Shown here piece after piece: positions 12,357 to 19,574 of a stretch of DNA of 23,380 nt. Made by a program: the position numbers and the translations under genes. The notes below the pieces were generated by a model. It was not told the DNA's origin. It did not search any database and saw only the letters and a program-made list of their open reading frames with translations. This DNA is from a virus: IMG/VR virus record IMGVR_UViG_3300009285_002916, positions 1-23,380 of that record. One strand, given 5' to 3'. Numbering within the stretch: position 1 is the stretch's first letter; the number at the start of each line of letters is the position of its first letter.

Positions 12357-13175
12357 TTAAAACCATCTTTTAAAAGTTTCCTCGACAAACGAACCGACTT
12401 TTTGTTGAACCGGAGTCAGGATCGTCTCGATCAAATCTTTTTCGCTCAATACTTTCTCGGCAAACTCGATATTTTTGTTATTGATTCTCACTTCTTCGGC
12501 GAATGTTCGGTCAAACTGATCTTGGGAAACATCAAATTGTTTTCTTGTCAAGTCAAATTGTCTTGCAAATTGCGACGCTTGTTGAGCCTGAGCCTTTGCA
12601 GTCTCTTGAGAGGAAAAAGCCTGGGCTGATCCTCGTTCCCGTGCAGAAAAATCTTGTGCTTCCCTTCTCTCGCCTGTTGCAAATCGTCTGCCAATTTCAG
12701 CTTGTGCCGCTCCAAATTCTCGCCCTGTTTTAGCCTCACCGCTCGCAAACCCCTGAGAGCCTAAACGCTCGCTCGTTGCAAATCTTCTTCCCAAGGCAGC
12801 CTCACCGCTCGCAAACCCCTGAGAGCCTAAACGCTCTCCGGTTGCAAACCGTCTTCCCAAAGCAGATTCCCCGCTCACAAACCCCTGAGAGCCTAAACGC
12901 TCACTTGTCTGGAACTGTCGTTGTTCTGCTAATTCCCTACGTCGTCTCAGTTCCTGCCTCTCTGCCGCGTTTATCCCTTCCCTGACATCACCGAGGGCTT
13001 GGCCTTCCTCTTGCTCGGCAAGACTTGCTTGCTTCAGTTGTATGCCCGAATCAAGATTTCCAAGAGAAGCAAATCGTCGCTGCAAAGCATCTTGTCTTGT
13101 TTGCAGTCTTACCTTGCTTTCTCGTTCGGCTCTCTTTCGTGCAAGTTCAAATTCGTCTAAGTCGGTGAATGCCAT
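12357..13175 (-). CDS. Hendecad-repeat coiled-coil virion protein
   Basis: 272 residues, GAGGG 7 bases before the ATG. Seen: a charged helical start, then ten successive 11-residue units from residue 88 to 197, each beginning with Phe (FATGERLGSQG, FASGEAALGRR, FATSERLGSQG and so on; the last is FSSQETAKAQA), then 7-residue units FDLTRKQ, FDVSQDQ, FDRTFAE at about 208-228, and a short C-terminal helix rich in hydrophobics. Eleven-residue periodicity suits a right-handed or nearly straight coiled coil. No enzyme motif. It directly follows the nozzle gene, so an internal tail or ejection-channel role is inferred. Confidence 0.68.
   Translation of the reverse strand: MAFTDLDEFELARKRAERESKVRLQTRQDALQRRFASLGNLDSGIQLKQASLAEQEEGQALGDVREGINAAERQELRRRRELAEQRQFQTSERLGSQGFVSGESALGRRFATGERLGSQGFASGEAALGRRFATSERLGSQGFASGEAKTGREFGAAQAEIGRRFATGERREAQDFSARERGSAQAFSSQETAKAQAQQASQFARQFDLTRKQFDVSQDQFDRTFAEEVRINNKNIEFAEKVLSEKDLIETILTPVQQKVGSFVEETFKRWF
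12717..12914 (-). repeat. Three tandem 66-bp repeats within the coiled-coil gene
   Basis: Three in-frame copies of a 66-bp unit (22 codons, two 11-residue blocks). A core of 24 bases is identical in all three, beginning at 12746, 12812 and 12878, exactly 66 apart; elsewhere the copies differ at a minority of positions. Identity at silent positions points to recent duplication. Confidence 0.85.
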
Positions 13176-13176
13176 A

Positions 13177-15081
13177 TCAAAACCCTCTGATATTATAGTA
13201 GAACGAAAGCCAATGGATTTTAAACCGTTGATTCACTACATTCATATTATCAAATTTAAATTTTATGCGCTTGCCGTAGGTTTGCCCCAAAGAAATCTGA
13301 AACATCTGTTGGTTGCGTCCCCCTCCCCACGAGTCAATCCCAAAACGCATCGTACCCCAGAGAGACCCACCAGGGTTAAGACTCACCGTTTTGGTTTGCC
13401 CTACACCGGAATCACTATCGACAATCCAACTTATCTTCATTGGATAGTTACCTGCTAAGTCTGCAAGAAAAACAAGCTGCGTGAAATCTTTTATGAAGTC
13501 TTCATGACCTCTTTCCCCTGTAAATTCTTTTGTCCAAAAATATGAATCAATCGCTGTACCATCATCACTGTAGGCCGATGTTTCAAGCCGGTAAATAAAA
13601 CCGTTTGCCGTAGAGCTGCCGTAGTAGAGCTTTCCGTCATAGATGGTGAATTGTGCTGCTTTAATCCCTGTAAAAGGGGTAAACGAAAATTTCTGATTGT
13701 TACTAAGTTTCTCAGTTGCGAAGTCGAAAAGATAAATTCTATTGTTCGTTGTATTCCCTGAATTATAGGTCACTGTGATATAAGCCTTGTTCTTGAAAAC
13801 AATCGAGCTTATGTTTTTGACATACGCTTCTTGGATGTTGAAAATGTCTGGCTCAATTCTTTCGCTCAAAAGATCGCTCGCAATAGAACTTGTCGTGAGA
13901 AGCGTTGCCGTAGGCTCAATGGCAATTCCCGAAACAGATGCAAAGCCAACCATCTTGGAATCTTGAATCGCAGGAAACCCAAGCCTGTTTCTCCATTTCC
14001 AAATGCCAAAGGTTGACTTGCAGCCGAAATTTGAACTGACTTTCCTCTGAAGCCATGTTGAGGCATCGCTAGACGGCATATAGTTGATGAAAATAGAATC
14101 GTCACAGAAGACCGTTAGCGTATCGTCAACAATCCCAAAACCTCTCACAAGATCGCTTGAAGCGTCTCCGACCTTGAAAAAGTTGGTGGAAGGAAACGTG
14201 AAAGGCTCTCCTAGTGCTGAGTACCAGACGTAATTTAAATTGGTCGAATCATTTACGAAAAGCCTGTTTTGATGATAAATACAAGCCGTAAACTTCGGAG
14301 GAACTCCGTTATCCGTCGGAGGTGCAGCCCCAAGAGTTGCCACCGTGTCATCATATGTTGTTGTCGTGTTATCGGCTAACGTCGTAACAAGCCCGTATGT
14401 CGTTCCCCCATTGTCTGATCTATAAATACGCCTAGATGCTACACCCCACGACTGAAGCCCTGTTGGAATGCTATTAATTCGTGCCGTAACATTTGCAGAC
14501 CCGAGAACAAGTGTTATTCCAGTGGATACATCACTTTCTGCTGTGTAGGAATTTCTAAAGCTGAATTTGTAAATTGGTGTTGTCGTTCCAATCGAACCTT
14601 GAGACGACCAACTAGCAAAACTTGCCGTGTTATTTGGCGAATAAACGCCCATTCTGGTAAACGCTGCACCATTCCACTTGTAGCCGATGACAGAGCTTGC
14701 CCCGACGAAAATGTTATCCCGATACTGTGCGGCAGCTATCCTTTCTCCCGCTGTAAAAACGCTTTCAGCGGAAGAAATCGTCACAAAGGTCGAACCAGTC
14801 AGTCCGTGCATACTGCCACCATGAAAGGCAATCATGGTTTCGGAACCGCCATCGTCTCGTCTTGTATAAAGTCCGTCACATACCGATGAGCCTACAAGAG
14901 TCGTGTTTAGCTTGGTACTTCCTAGACGTGTCGCTACAGAGCCAGCAGAGAAAACGACGTTAAGGCAGTCCGTACTTTCGGCACCATCAATAATCGAGCT
15001 TTCAAATTTCGAGTTAAGCCCTCCATCAAGTCTCTGGGGAAAGCCTCGTGGGTGCTTGATGTTGTAACGTGAGCTTGACAT
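13177..15081 (-). CDS. Tail nozzle / stabilisation protein
   Basis: 634 residues, GGAAG 8 bases upstream. Seen: an N-terminal GGLNSKFESSIIDGAESTDC and GSVATRLGSTKLN, the usual start of podovirus tail hub proteins, then repeated beta-strand units with short aromatic strands (RIYRSDNGGTTYG, NRLFVNDSTNLNYVWYSALG, DDTLTVFCDDSIFI, KLYYGSSTANGFIYRLE), consistent with a beta-propeller-like body, and a C-terminal beta domain. Length and position directly after the adaptor gene match the P22 gp10 / T7 gp12-type protein that closes the portal channel and carries the tail tip. Exact family cannot be fixed by eye. Confidence 0.78.
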   Translation of the reverse strand: MSSSRYNIKHPRGFPQRLDGGLNSKFESSIIDGAESTDCLNVVFSAGSVATRLGSTKLNTTLVGSSVCDGLYTRRDDGGSETMIAFHGGSMHGLTGSTFVTISSAESVFTAGERIAAAQYRDNIFVGASSVIGYKWNGAAFTRMGVYSPNNTASFASWSSQGSIGTTTPIYKFSFRNSYTAESDVSTGITLVLGSANVTARINSIPTGLQSWGVASRRIYRSDNGGTTYGLVTTLADNTTTTYDDTVATLGAAPPTDNGVPPKFTACIYHQNRLFVNDSTNLNYVWYSALGEPFTFPSTNFFKVGDASSDLVRGFGIVDDTLTVFCDDSIFINYMPSSDASTWLQRKVSSNFGCKSTFGIWKWRNRLGFPAIQDSKMVGFASVSGIAIEPTATLLTTSSIASDLLSERIEPDIFNIQEAYVKNISSIVFKNKAYITVTYNSGNTTNNRIYLFDFATEKLSNNQKFSFTPFTGIKAAQFTIYDGKLYYGSSTANGFIYRLETSAYSDDGTAIDSYFWTKEFTGERGHEDFIKDFTQLVFLADLAGNYPMKISWIVDSDSGVGQTKTVSLNPGGSLWGTMRFGIDSWGGGRNQQMFQISLGQTYGKRIKFKFDNMNVVNQRFKIHWLSFYYNIRGF

Positions 15082-15726
15082 TTATATGCTTCCGATATCA
15101 AGCTGGTGGATGATATCAACTGATTTAACAAATGAGAACGCATCTCCTCTATGCCTCTTTCTTGAAAAGCGTTTTGCCCGCTCCATGTCCTTTTCCCACA
15201 GGTTCCAATAATAGGAGGCTCCCTCGTAGTTTTTGTCCTTTGCCGACATTTTAGATAGCAAGAAATTCACAATCGACATGTGAAAAAGCGTTGGTATGTC
15301 CATCACTGACGTAGCACTTACTGTTGATGGTTCGGTGAACGCCCAAACTTTTAGCGTTTTAGCTGCGTTTGGAACCGGACGAAGGTAGAAAACATCATCA
15401 AAAAAGGCATAAGATGACGGCGTCCCTGTAGTGCTTACTGTTTGATTGAGTACTGTTAGAACATCATCTTCACGGAAGGAAATTGGAGAAAGTTTTGTGC
15501 CGTTATAGGTTACACGCTTGACGGCAATGGCTCGTGTCGGGAAATCATACTCTTGGGTTGAAGCAACGGTTGTCGTAGAAAGAACGGCTTCGATCAAAAA
15601 CGCTTCGTTAGCAAGATCAAGCTGGGCTGCATAAATCAAATCATAAAGTTCAAGATCGGAGTATCTCGAATCATTTACGGCATTATATTGCTGCCGTGCT
15701 GCCGTATTGATTTGAAGAGGTGTCAC
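15082..15726 (-). CDS. Head-tail adaptor protein
   Basis: 214 residues from a GTG at 15726 with GGAG 7-8 bases upstream. Seen: an N-terminal helical part (YSDLELYDLIYAAQLDLANE), a beta hairpin region beginning TTTVASTQEYDFPTRAIAVK and continuing RVTYNGTKLSPIS, DVFYLRPVPNAAKTLKVWAF, then a helix with FHMSIVNFLLSKMSAKDKNY and YYWNLWEKDMERAKRFSRKR. This helix-beta-helix order with the Y-x-L-P/F-x-x-x-x-x-V-K-x-V strand is typical of podovirus adaptor (T7 gp11-like or P22 gp4-like) proteins that dock under the portal. It sits immediately before the nozzle gene. Confidence 0.75.
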   Translation of the reverse strand: MTPLQINTAARQQYNAVNDSRYSDLELYDLIYAAQLDLANEAFLIEAVLSTTTVASTQEYDFPTRAIAVKRVTYNGTKLSPISFREDDVLTVLNQTVSTTGTPSSYAFFDDVFYLRPVPNAAKTLKVWAFTEPSTVSATSVMDIPTLFHMSIVNFLLSKMSAKDKNYEGASYYWNLWEKDMERAKRFSRKRHRGDAFSFVKSVDIIHQLDIGSI

Positions 15727-15729
15727 CTG

Positions 15730-16116
15730 TCAACTCCATACGCTAGAGCCTGCCACTTGTGACGTGTACGTCGTAGAACCTGCTGCCTGTGACGTGTAGG
15801 AAGCAATGTCTCGCTCCTCTCCTTGGGTCGTGTTCGATTGGAAAACATGAAAATACCCCTCAGAATCTTGTAGGGTCTCGGATGAGAGATTGCTCGTTGG
15901 GGATACTGAGTCACTTATCCTAGCGTCAGGATTTCCCTTTATCTCATCCGACAACCCTTGAGTCGCGTCAGAAACTAGTGAGTCGTCTTCGGTTTTGACC
16001 TTGTTGGTTCCCTCACCCCAAAGGAACGATCCCCAATTATATTGATTCCATTTGTTTGAGGGTGCTACGCCCCAAACATTAATGTTTTCTGAAATCGTCG
16101 TTTCAAGGTCTGCCAT
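15730..16116 (-). CDS. Hypothetical virion protein with W-rich N-terminus
   Basis: 128 residues. Seen: near the N-terminus WGVAPSNKWNQYNWGSFLWG, with four tryptophans in twenty residues, a middle of acidic/Ser-rich sequence (SDSVSPTSNLSSETLQDSEG), and a C-terminal two-fold YTSQAAGSTT / YTSQVAGSSV repeat of ten residues. The Trp-Gly pattern is seen in small phage structural proteins next to adaptors. The ribosome binding site is weak, so expression may need the upstream gene, which ends one base before the ATG. Function unknown. Confidence 0.58.
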   Translation of the reverse strand: MADLETTISENINVWGVAPSNKWNQYNWGSFLWGEGTNKVKTEDDSLVSDATQGLSDEIKGNPDARISDSVSPTSNLSSETLQDSEGYFHVFQSNTTQGEERDIASYTSQAAGSTTYTSQVAGSSVWS

Positions 16117-16117
16117 T

Positions 16118-16597
16118 TCAACTTAACGTCACCTGATAGACGGCAGTTAAAACATCACCTGCCGCTTTGTTAATCACCGATTTTGTCACGCGAGATACAA
16201 GAACACCTGCTGAGTTGCTATTGAACAACCCATATTCCACAATAGCGCCAGTGCCATAGCCCGTGACAAAGGTTGCCGAGACCTTATAAATTTGATTACT
16301 GACGTAAGAGACTGTGCCTGTGTGACGAGCCGATTCGGTTCCCATCACCGTATTAGAGGACGCTGCTGCCGTTGAGTCCGTACCGATCGCAACGTAGCGA
16401 GCCGAAAATGTAGAAGCCGCTGCGGCAGCGGAATTAAGGAACGCGGCTAACCACTCAAGGCCACCGCTTGTGATGACGTTCTCTGAAATTTCTTCCTGCT
16501 TTAGATGACCATCAGGCCCATAAAGACGAACAATGTAGAGACCCTTAAGGCGAATTGAATTGTTCTTTTCAGGATCGGCTTTATAGACTCGCTCCAT
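16118..16597 (-). CDS. Phage structural protein with fibre-like beta domain
   Basis: 159 residues from the ATG at 16597, behind AAGGT. Seen: RLKGLYIVRLYGPDGHLKQE, SENVITSGGLEWLAAFLN, an Ala-rich linker, then YVAIGTDSTAAASSNTVM and GAIVEYGLFNSNSAGVLVSR with VTKSVINKAAGDVLTAVYQV. The last two blocks, E/V-x-G-L-F-N followed by L-x-R and a final D-x-L-x-x-x-Y-x-V strand, are typical of a domain common in phage virion proteins near the tail. It overlaps the upstream gene by 17 bases. Confidence 0.62.
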   Translation of the reverse strand: MERVYKADPEKNNSIRLKGLYIVRLYGPDGHLKQEEISENVITSGGLEWLAAFLNSAAAAASTFSARYVAIGTDSTAAASSNTVMGTESARHTGTVSYVSNQIYKVSATFVTGYGTGAIVEYGLFNSNSAGVLVSRVTKSVINKAAGDVLTAVYQVTLS

Positions 16598-17039
16598 CAA
16601 CTAACCTTTTTGACATCATTTTTTCAATCTCAGCCAAACGCTCTTCCATCCTCTTGTTTTGCTTTTTAAGTTCCAGGTTTGTCTTCTTTACTTCTTCTCG
16701 GTTTTCAGCCTCGGCCTTTTCGTCTTTTACGATCATGTGAGCAAAATCGGAAAGTACATCCTTAAGCTCCGAGGCTGAGGCAACCTTTTGACCGTTCGCG
16801 TGACATACCAAAGGGTCTTCCTGTGCCACTCGCTTTGGTTTGTCAATGCGAATTCGTTTAAAAAAAGCAGGATCGGGCAAGCCCTCCCCATTTTTCACGG
16901 GGAACGTAAACGTCCCCTTGAAATATTCGGCCTCATCCTCATCCATTTCGATGAACTGCTTGGCTCCAATCGTGATCTCTTTTCCACGAAACTTTTCGGT
17001 GTAAGGATGAACGTTATCATTAAAAACTTTGACTTGCAT
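16581..17039 (-). CDS. Hypothetical phage protein with C-terminal coiled coil
   Basis: 152 residues, AGAGGA 5 bases before the ATG. Seen: an N-terminal beta domain (MQVKVFNDNVHPYTEKFRG, EITIGAKQFIEMDEDEAEYF, KGTFTFPVKNGEGLPD) and a long Lys/Glu-rich coiled coil at about residues 98-145 (EVKKTNLELKKQNKRMEERL). A beta head with a coiled-coil stem suggests a trimeric decoration or fibre-base protein. It lies in the late operon between paired small proteins and the fibre-like gene. Not recognised further. Confidence 0.62.
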   Translation of the reverse strand: MQVKVFNDNVHPYTEKFRGKEITIGAKQFIEMDEDEAEYFKGTFTFPVKNGEGLPDPAFFKRIRIDKPKRVAQEDPLVCHANGQKVASASELKDVLSDFAHMIVKDEKAEAENREEVKKTNLELKKQNKRMEERLAEIEKMMSKRLVDGASL

Positions 17040-17049
17040 AAAATCCTCT

Positions 17050-17382
17050 CTAAGAAGCTAATATGGACATAGAAACACCACCAGAAACTACTGCTGCTGC
17101 TACCACTTTCATGTGCTGAAAGCCTGAAGGAATGGGAACAATCGTGTTGGCATAGACAGCTTGAATGATATAAGTCACGAAACTTACCGTTGCTGTGTCG
17201 ATTCGGTTGTGAAGAATCCTAAGATTAGACGCATCTTGTCCACCGTAAACAGTCAGCGCTGCCGTTGTAGACATGGAACCTATGTCAAGATAAACCTTTG
17301 TCCATCCGTGATCCAGGTTAAAAACTGCCGAATCACCACCTGAAGCTATGTTTGATGTGTAGATACTGACAGGTCTTGACAT
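17050..17382 (-). CDS. Small beta-rich virion protein, paralogue 1
   Basis: 110 residues. Seen: IASGGDSAVFNLDHGWTKVY, IGSMSTTAALTVYGGQDASN, IPSGFQHMKVVAAAVVSGG, ending VSMSILAS. Aligned by eye with the next gene to the right, it shares the frame of S-G, W-K-V-Y-x-x-I, M-S-T, V-Y-G, F-x-x-x-x, and a closing AAVVSGGVS stretch. Beta-strand-rich with no signal peptide or membrane helix. Position after the capsid and DUF115 genes suggests a head-outer or tail-associated decoration protein; this is inference. Confidence 0.65.
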   Translation of the reverse strand: MSRPVSIYTSNIASGGDSAVFNLDHGWTKVYLDIGSMSTTAALTVYGGQDASNLRILHNRIDTATVSFVTYIIQAVYANTIVPIPSGFQHMKVVAAAVVSGGVSMSILAS

Positions 17383-17383
17383 T

Positions 17384-17731
17384 TCAGTCCCCGCAAATCA
17401 CGTTAAAGGAAACTCCTCCCGATACAACAGCAGAGCCACGAAACTGCACGTACCTGAACCCAAGTTGAGGTAGTTTTGCAATTCCGTTTCCAAGAAGACT
17501 CGAGAGAATTACGCTCGCATAGCTTATTACATTCGTATTTACACGTTCAAACACCTGGCGAAACGATACGTTATCAGATGAGCCGTACACGGAAAAACCA
17601 ACGTTGGTGGACATTGTAGCAATTTCGACATAGACAGACTTCCAAAGCTTTCCCGTATCCACTGACGTAAGAGTTGATTCACCAGAAGCAACCATGCCGG
17701 AAAAAACCTTGTAATTTCCTTTAAAGGCCAT
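17384..17731 (-). CDS. Small beta-rich virion protein, paralogue 2
   Basis: 115 residues, AAAGGGG upstream. Seen: VASGESTLTSVDTGKLWKSV, IATMSTNVGFSVYGSSDN, RYVQFRGSAVVSGGVSFNVI. The blocks M-S-T, V-Y-G-(G/S), and VVSGGVS match its left-hand neighbour at equivalent positions, so the two arose by tandem duplication and have diverged considerably. A heteromeric assembly or specialised decoration pair is possible. No named family is recognised. Confidence 0.65.
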   Translation of the reverse strand: MAFKGNYKVFSGMVASGESTLTSVDTGKLWKSVYVEIATMSTNVGFSVYGSSDNVSFRQVFERVNTNVISYASVILSSLLGNGIAKLPQLGFRYVQFRGSAVVSGGVSFNVICGD

Positions 17732-17743
17732 CGAAGTCCCCTT

Positions 17744-18019
17744 TTATCGTCCATAGACCGTCATAAAGAAGTCATCACCGTTGGTAAACCCCGTGCAGCC
17801 TAACACGCCGTTACTGGCAGATCCGCAACATGTCGAGTTAGGAGAAATCGTAAAGCTGTAGACGTTAGATGTCATGGAAATTTCATGAGGGCCAGAAAAA
17901 GATTCGATGTAGGACAGTCCTGGACGAACGTTAAAAGTAGTAGCGTCTGCTGTAATCTTCATCTGCACGACTCTTTTATTGCCAAAAACGCTTTGATATT
18001 TCGTTATCGTCCATGCCAT
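17744..18019 (-). CDS. Small phage protein of the MAWTITK type
   Basis: 91 residues, AAAGGG before the ATG. Seen: MAWTITKYQSVFGNKRVVQM, GLSYIESFSGPHEISMTSNV, YSFTISPNSTCCGSASNGV. The N-terminal W-T-x-T-x-(Y/F)-x-x-x-x-G-N-K-R-V is a recurring start of short phage structural proteins with a beta fold, usually next to the capsid genes. Vicinal cysteines (CC) and LGCTGFTNGDD follow. The exact role is not known to me. Confidence 0.6.
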   Translation of the reverse strand: MAWTITKYQSVFGNKRVVQMKITADATTFNVRPGLSYIESFSGPHEISMTSNVYSFTISPNSTCCGSASNGVLGCTGFTNGDDFFMTVYGR

Positions 18020-18030
18020 CGCAGTACCCT

Positions 18031-19065
18031 TTAAAATAGGATTCTAATGTCTTTACTTTCTTTATCGTCAATCACTGGCTTAATGTTATCAGTTAAACTA
18101 AATCTCTCCAAGACGCACTCTAAATCCATCTGTTGAATGGTTCGGATATTTCCCTCGTTGTAGGCGCCTAAAATGCCCCCTTCTGTGCAATTTATATACT
18201 CTCCTGGAACCTTCATCGTTACAAACTCAAACCAGCACTTGAAATTGAAATAACTCTGCCATGTTGAGACTTTATTTCCAAAAATATCTGTAATTCTTAG
18301 TGCCTGCGCTCCTGGGTTGTCGTCTAAATCAGTTTTCCAGCCGTAGAACTTTTTATCATATGAGAAACTAAAATCCGCTCCCAAAAAGATCGTGGTAGAA
18401 CACCCAAGAAAAGCCTTTGCAATGTAAAGAGAAGCACCTAGGACGTTTCCACCAGAGGAAACATAGTAGGGGAATCTCTCAAGGGCATCGTGCGCTTCCT
18501 TGATCTTTTCGTCTGGAACGGGAGCGTTGAAAAAGTAAAGATTTCCCTTCCATTTCGTGAGAAGATTCGGATAAGAGCCTGTGTAGGTGAGAAGCGTTTG
18601 CCCTTTCGTTGCTTCCCAATACTCTTCAGGTGCCCTCGTGCCACCTTCCGAAACTTCTTTAATCGTAACTTCTCCCGCGTCAAGATTAACCCAATAGTCG
18701 ACCTTGACACCGAGATCATGCAAGAAGCCAAAATTGTGCAAGCAAGAGATCACAAGTAGGCCACGGTTTTCCTTCAGAAGATGGGCATTCTTTTTTAAAG
18801 AAGGCCCTGATCCCAAAAGTACGCATGGCCTGTGAAGCTCCTTCTTGAAAAGAAGTGCAATTGAGCGATCAGAAAACGGCTTAAAAACGGCATGATTCGC
18901 CTGTATTTGCCTGATCCACTGCTCCCGCCAAAACTCCAGGGTCGTCTTATCATTGCTGCAAGCCGTTTGATAGAGAACATCAGGGGGAACAGGAACGCCC
19001 TCGAAGTATGGTTGATAGACCAGGGGAACAACTGCCGTTTTAACCGTCTTCTGCTGTACAAACAA
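18031..19065 (-). CDS. DUF115 / MptE-like (Maf-type) family protein
   Basis: 344 residues from a TTG at 19065; an in-frame stop lies about six codons upstream and AAAGG is 7 bases before, so TTG is the only good start. Seen: PCVLLGSGPSLKKNAHLLKE (80-99), VDYWVNLDAGE (122-132), SSGGNVLGASLYIAKAF (203-219) and TIFLGADFSFS (225-235). This G-S-G-P-S-L plus G-x-V-x-x-x-A/L-A and L-G-x-D pattern is that of the DUF115 group, which includes archaeal MptE (pterin pyrophosphokinase-like) and bacterial Maf glycosyltransferases acting on flagellin. In this phage it sits among head genes, so a virion or host glycan target is possible. No substrate can be inferred. Confidence 0.75.
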   Translation of the reverse strand: MFVQQKTVKTAVVPLVYQPYFEGVPVPPDVLYQTACSNDKTTLEFWREQWIRQIQANHAVFKPFSDRSIALLFKKELHRPCVLLGSGPSLKKNAHLLKENRGLLVISCLHNFGFLHDLGVKVDYWVNLDAGEVTIKEVSEGGTRAPEEYWEATKGQTLLTYTGSYPNLLTKWKGNLYFFNAPVPDEKIKEAHDALERFPYYVSSGGNVLGASLYIAKAFLGCSTTIFLGADFSFSYDKKFYGWKTDLDDNPGAQALRITDIFGNKVSTWQSYFNFKCWFEFVTMKVPGEYINCTEGGILGAYNEGNIRTIQQMDLECVLERFSLTDNIKPVIDDKESKDIRILF

Positions 19066-19088
19066 AACACAACCTTTCCAACATCAAT

Positions 19089-19559
19089 TTAGTACATGAA
19101 AACCCAAGCCCCCGTAGAAGCTCCACTAGCCACAGCCGTCATCACTTCTGCCTGAGCATGATTGCCAGAAACCGCAGAAACTTCCTTGAACGTGCCGTTA
19201 ATCGCTGCACACACAAGAAGGCCAGCGGCAGCACTTTCAGTGGCTCCCATCTCGATTTGAGAAAAGCCCTTCGTCAGAAGCCATCCGTAAGCTCCTGTCG
19301 TGATTGTCGAGTGTTTCACCACACCGACAAAACGGCCGACTTGACATACGGATGAGATCGTCACGGAATATCCTGAGACAGCCGAGTTTAGCCGTGCTGC
19401 GTAGCTCGGAGAAATCTGCTCTCCTCCATCATTGTAAACGTAGATGTATTCATCGTTTCCTTCTCTTCGTCTCGTTCCAATCTCTACGCTAGGAGTAGCC
19501 GTAACAGCAGAAACGGACTCGAAGAAGTGAATCGGTGAATTTGTATAGGGACCAGCCAT
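19089..19559 (-). CDS. Capsid-adjacent small beta protein, possible decoration protein
   Basis: 156 residues, AAGGAG 8-9 bases upstream. Seen: VEIGTRRREGNDEYIYVYND, FVGVVKHSTITTGAYGWLL, LTKGFSQIEMGATESAAAGL, LVCAAINGTF. The G-V-V-x-x-x-T-I-T-T-G-x-Y-G-W-L motif with G-x-x-x-(V/I)-x-x-(G/S) is like small beta proteins placed just after the capsid gene in many tailed phages, often decoration or minor head proteins. There is no signal peptide. It directly follows the major capsid gene by 15 bases. Confidence 0.65.
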   Translation of the reverse strand: MAGPYTNSPIHFFESVSAVTATPSVEIGTRRREGNDEYIYVYNDGGEQISPSYAARLNSAVSGYSVTISSVCQVGRFVGVVKHSTITTGAYGWLLTKGFSQIEMGATESAAAGLLVCAAINGTFKEVSAVSGNHAQAEVMTAVASGASTGAWVFMY

Positions 19560-19574
19560 TTTGGTTACTCCTTG

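Noticed and set aside
12717-12914. The three 66-bp repeats as a CRISPR array or iteron origin
   Set aside because: They are in-frame coding repeats without spacers; protein periodicity explains them.
16416-16430. CCGCTG-CGG-CAGCGG hairpin as a possible terminator
   Set aside because: It lies inside an Ala-rich coding stretch and has no T-run on either side in the direction of transcription; the repeat is explained by GCN codons.
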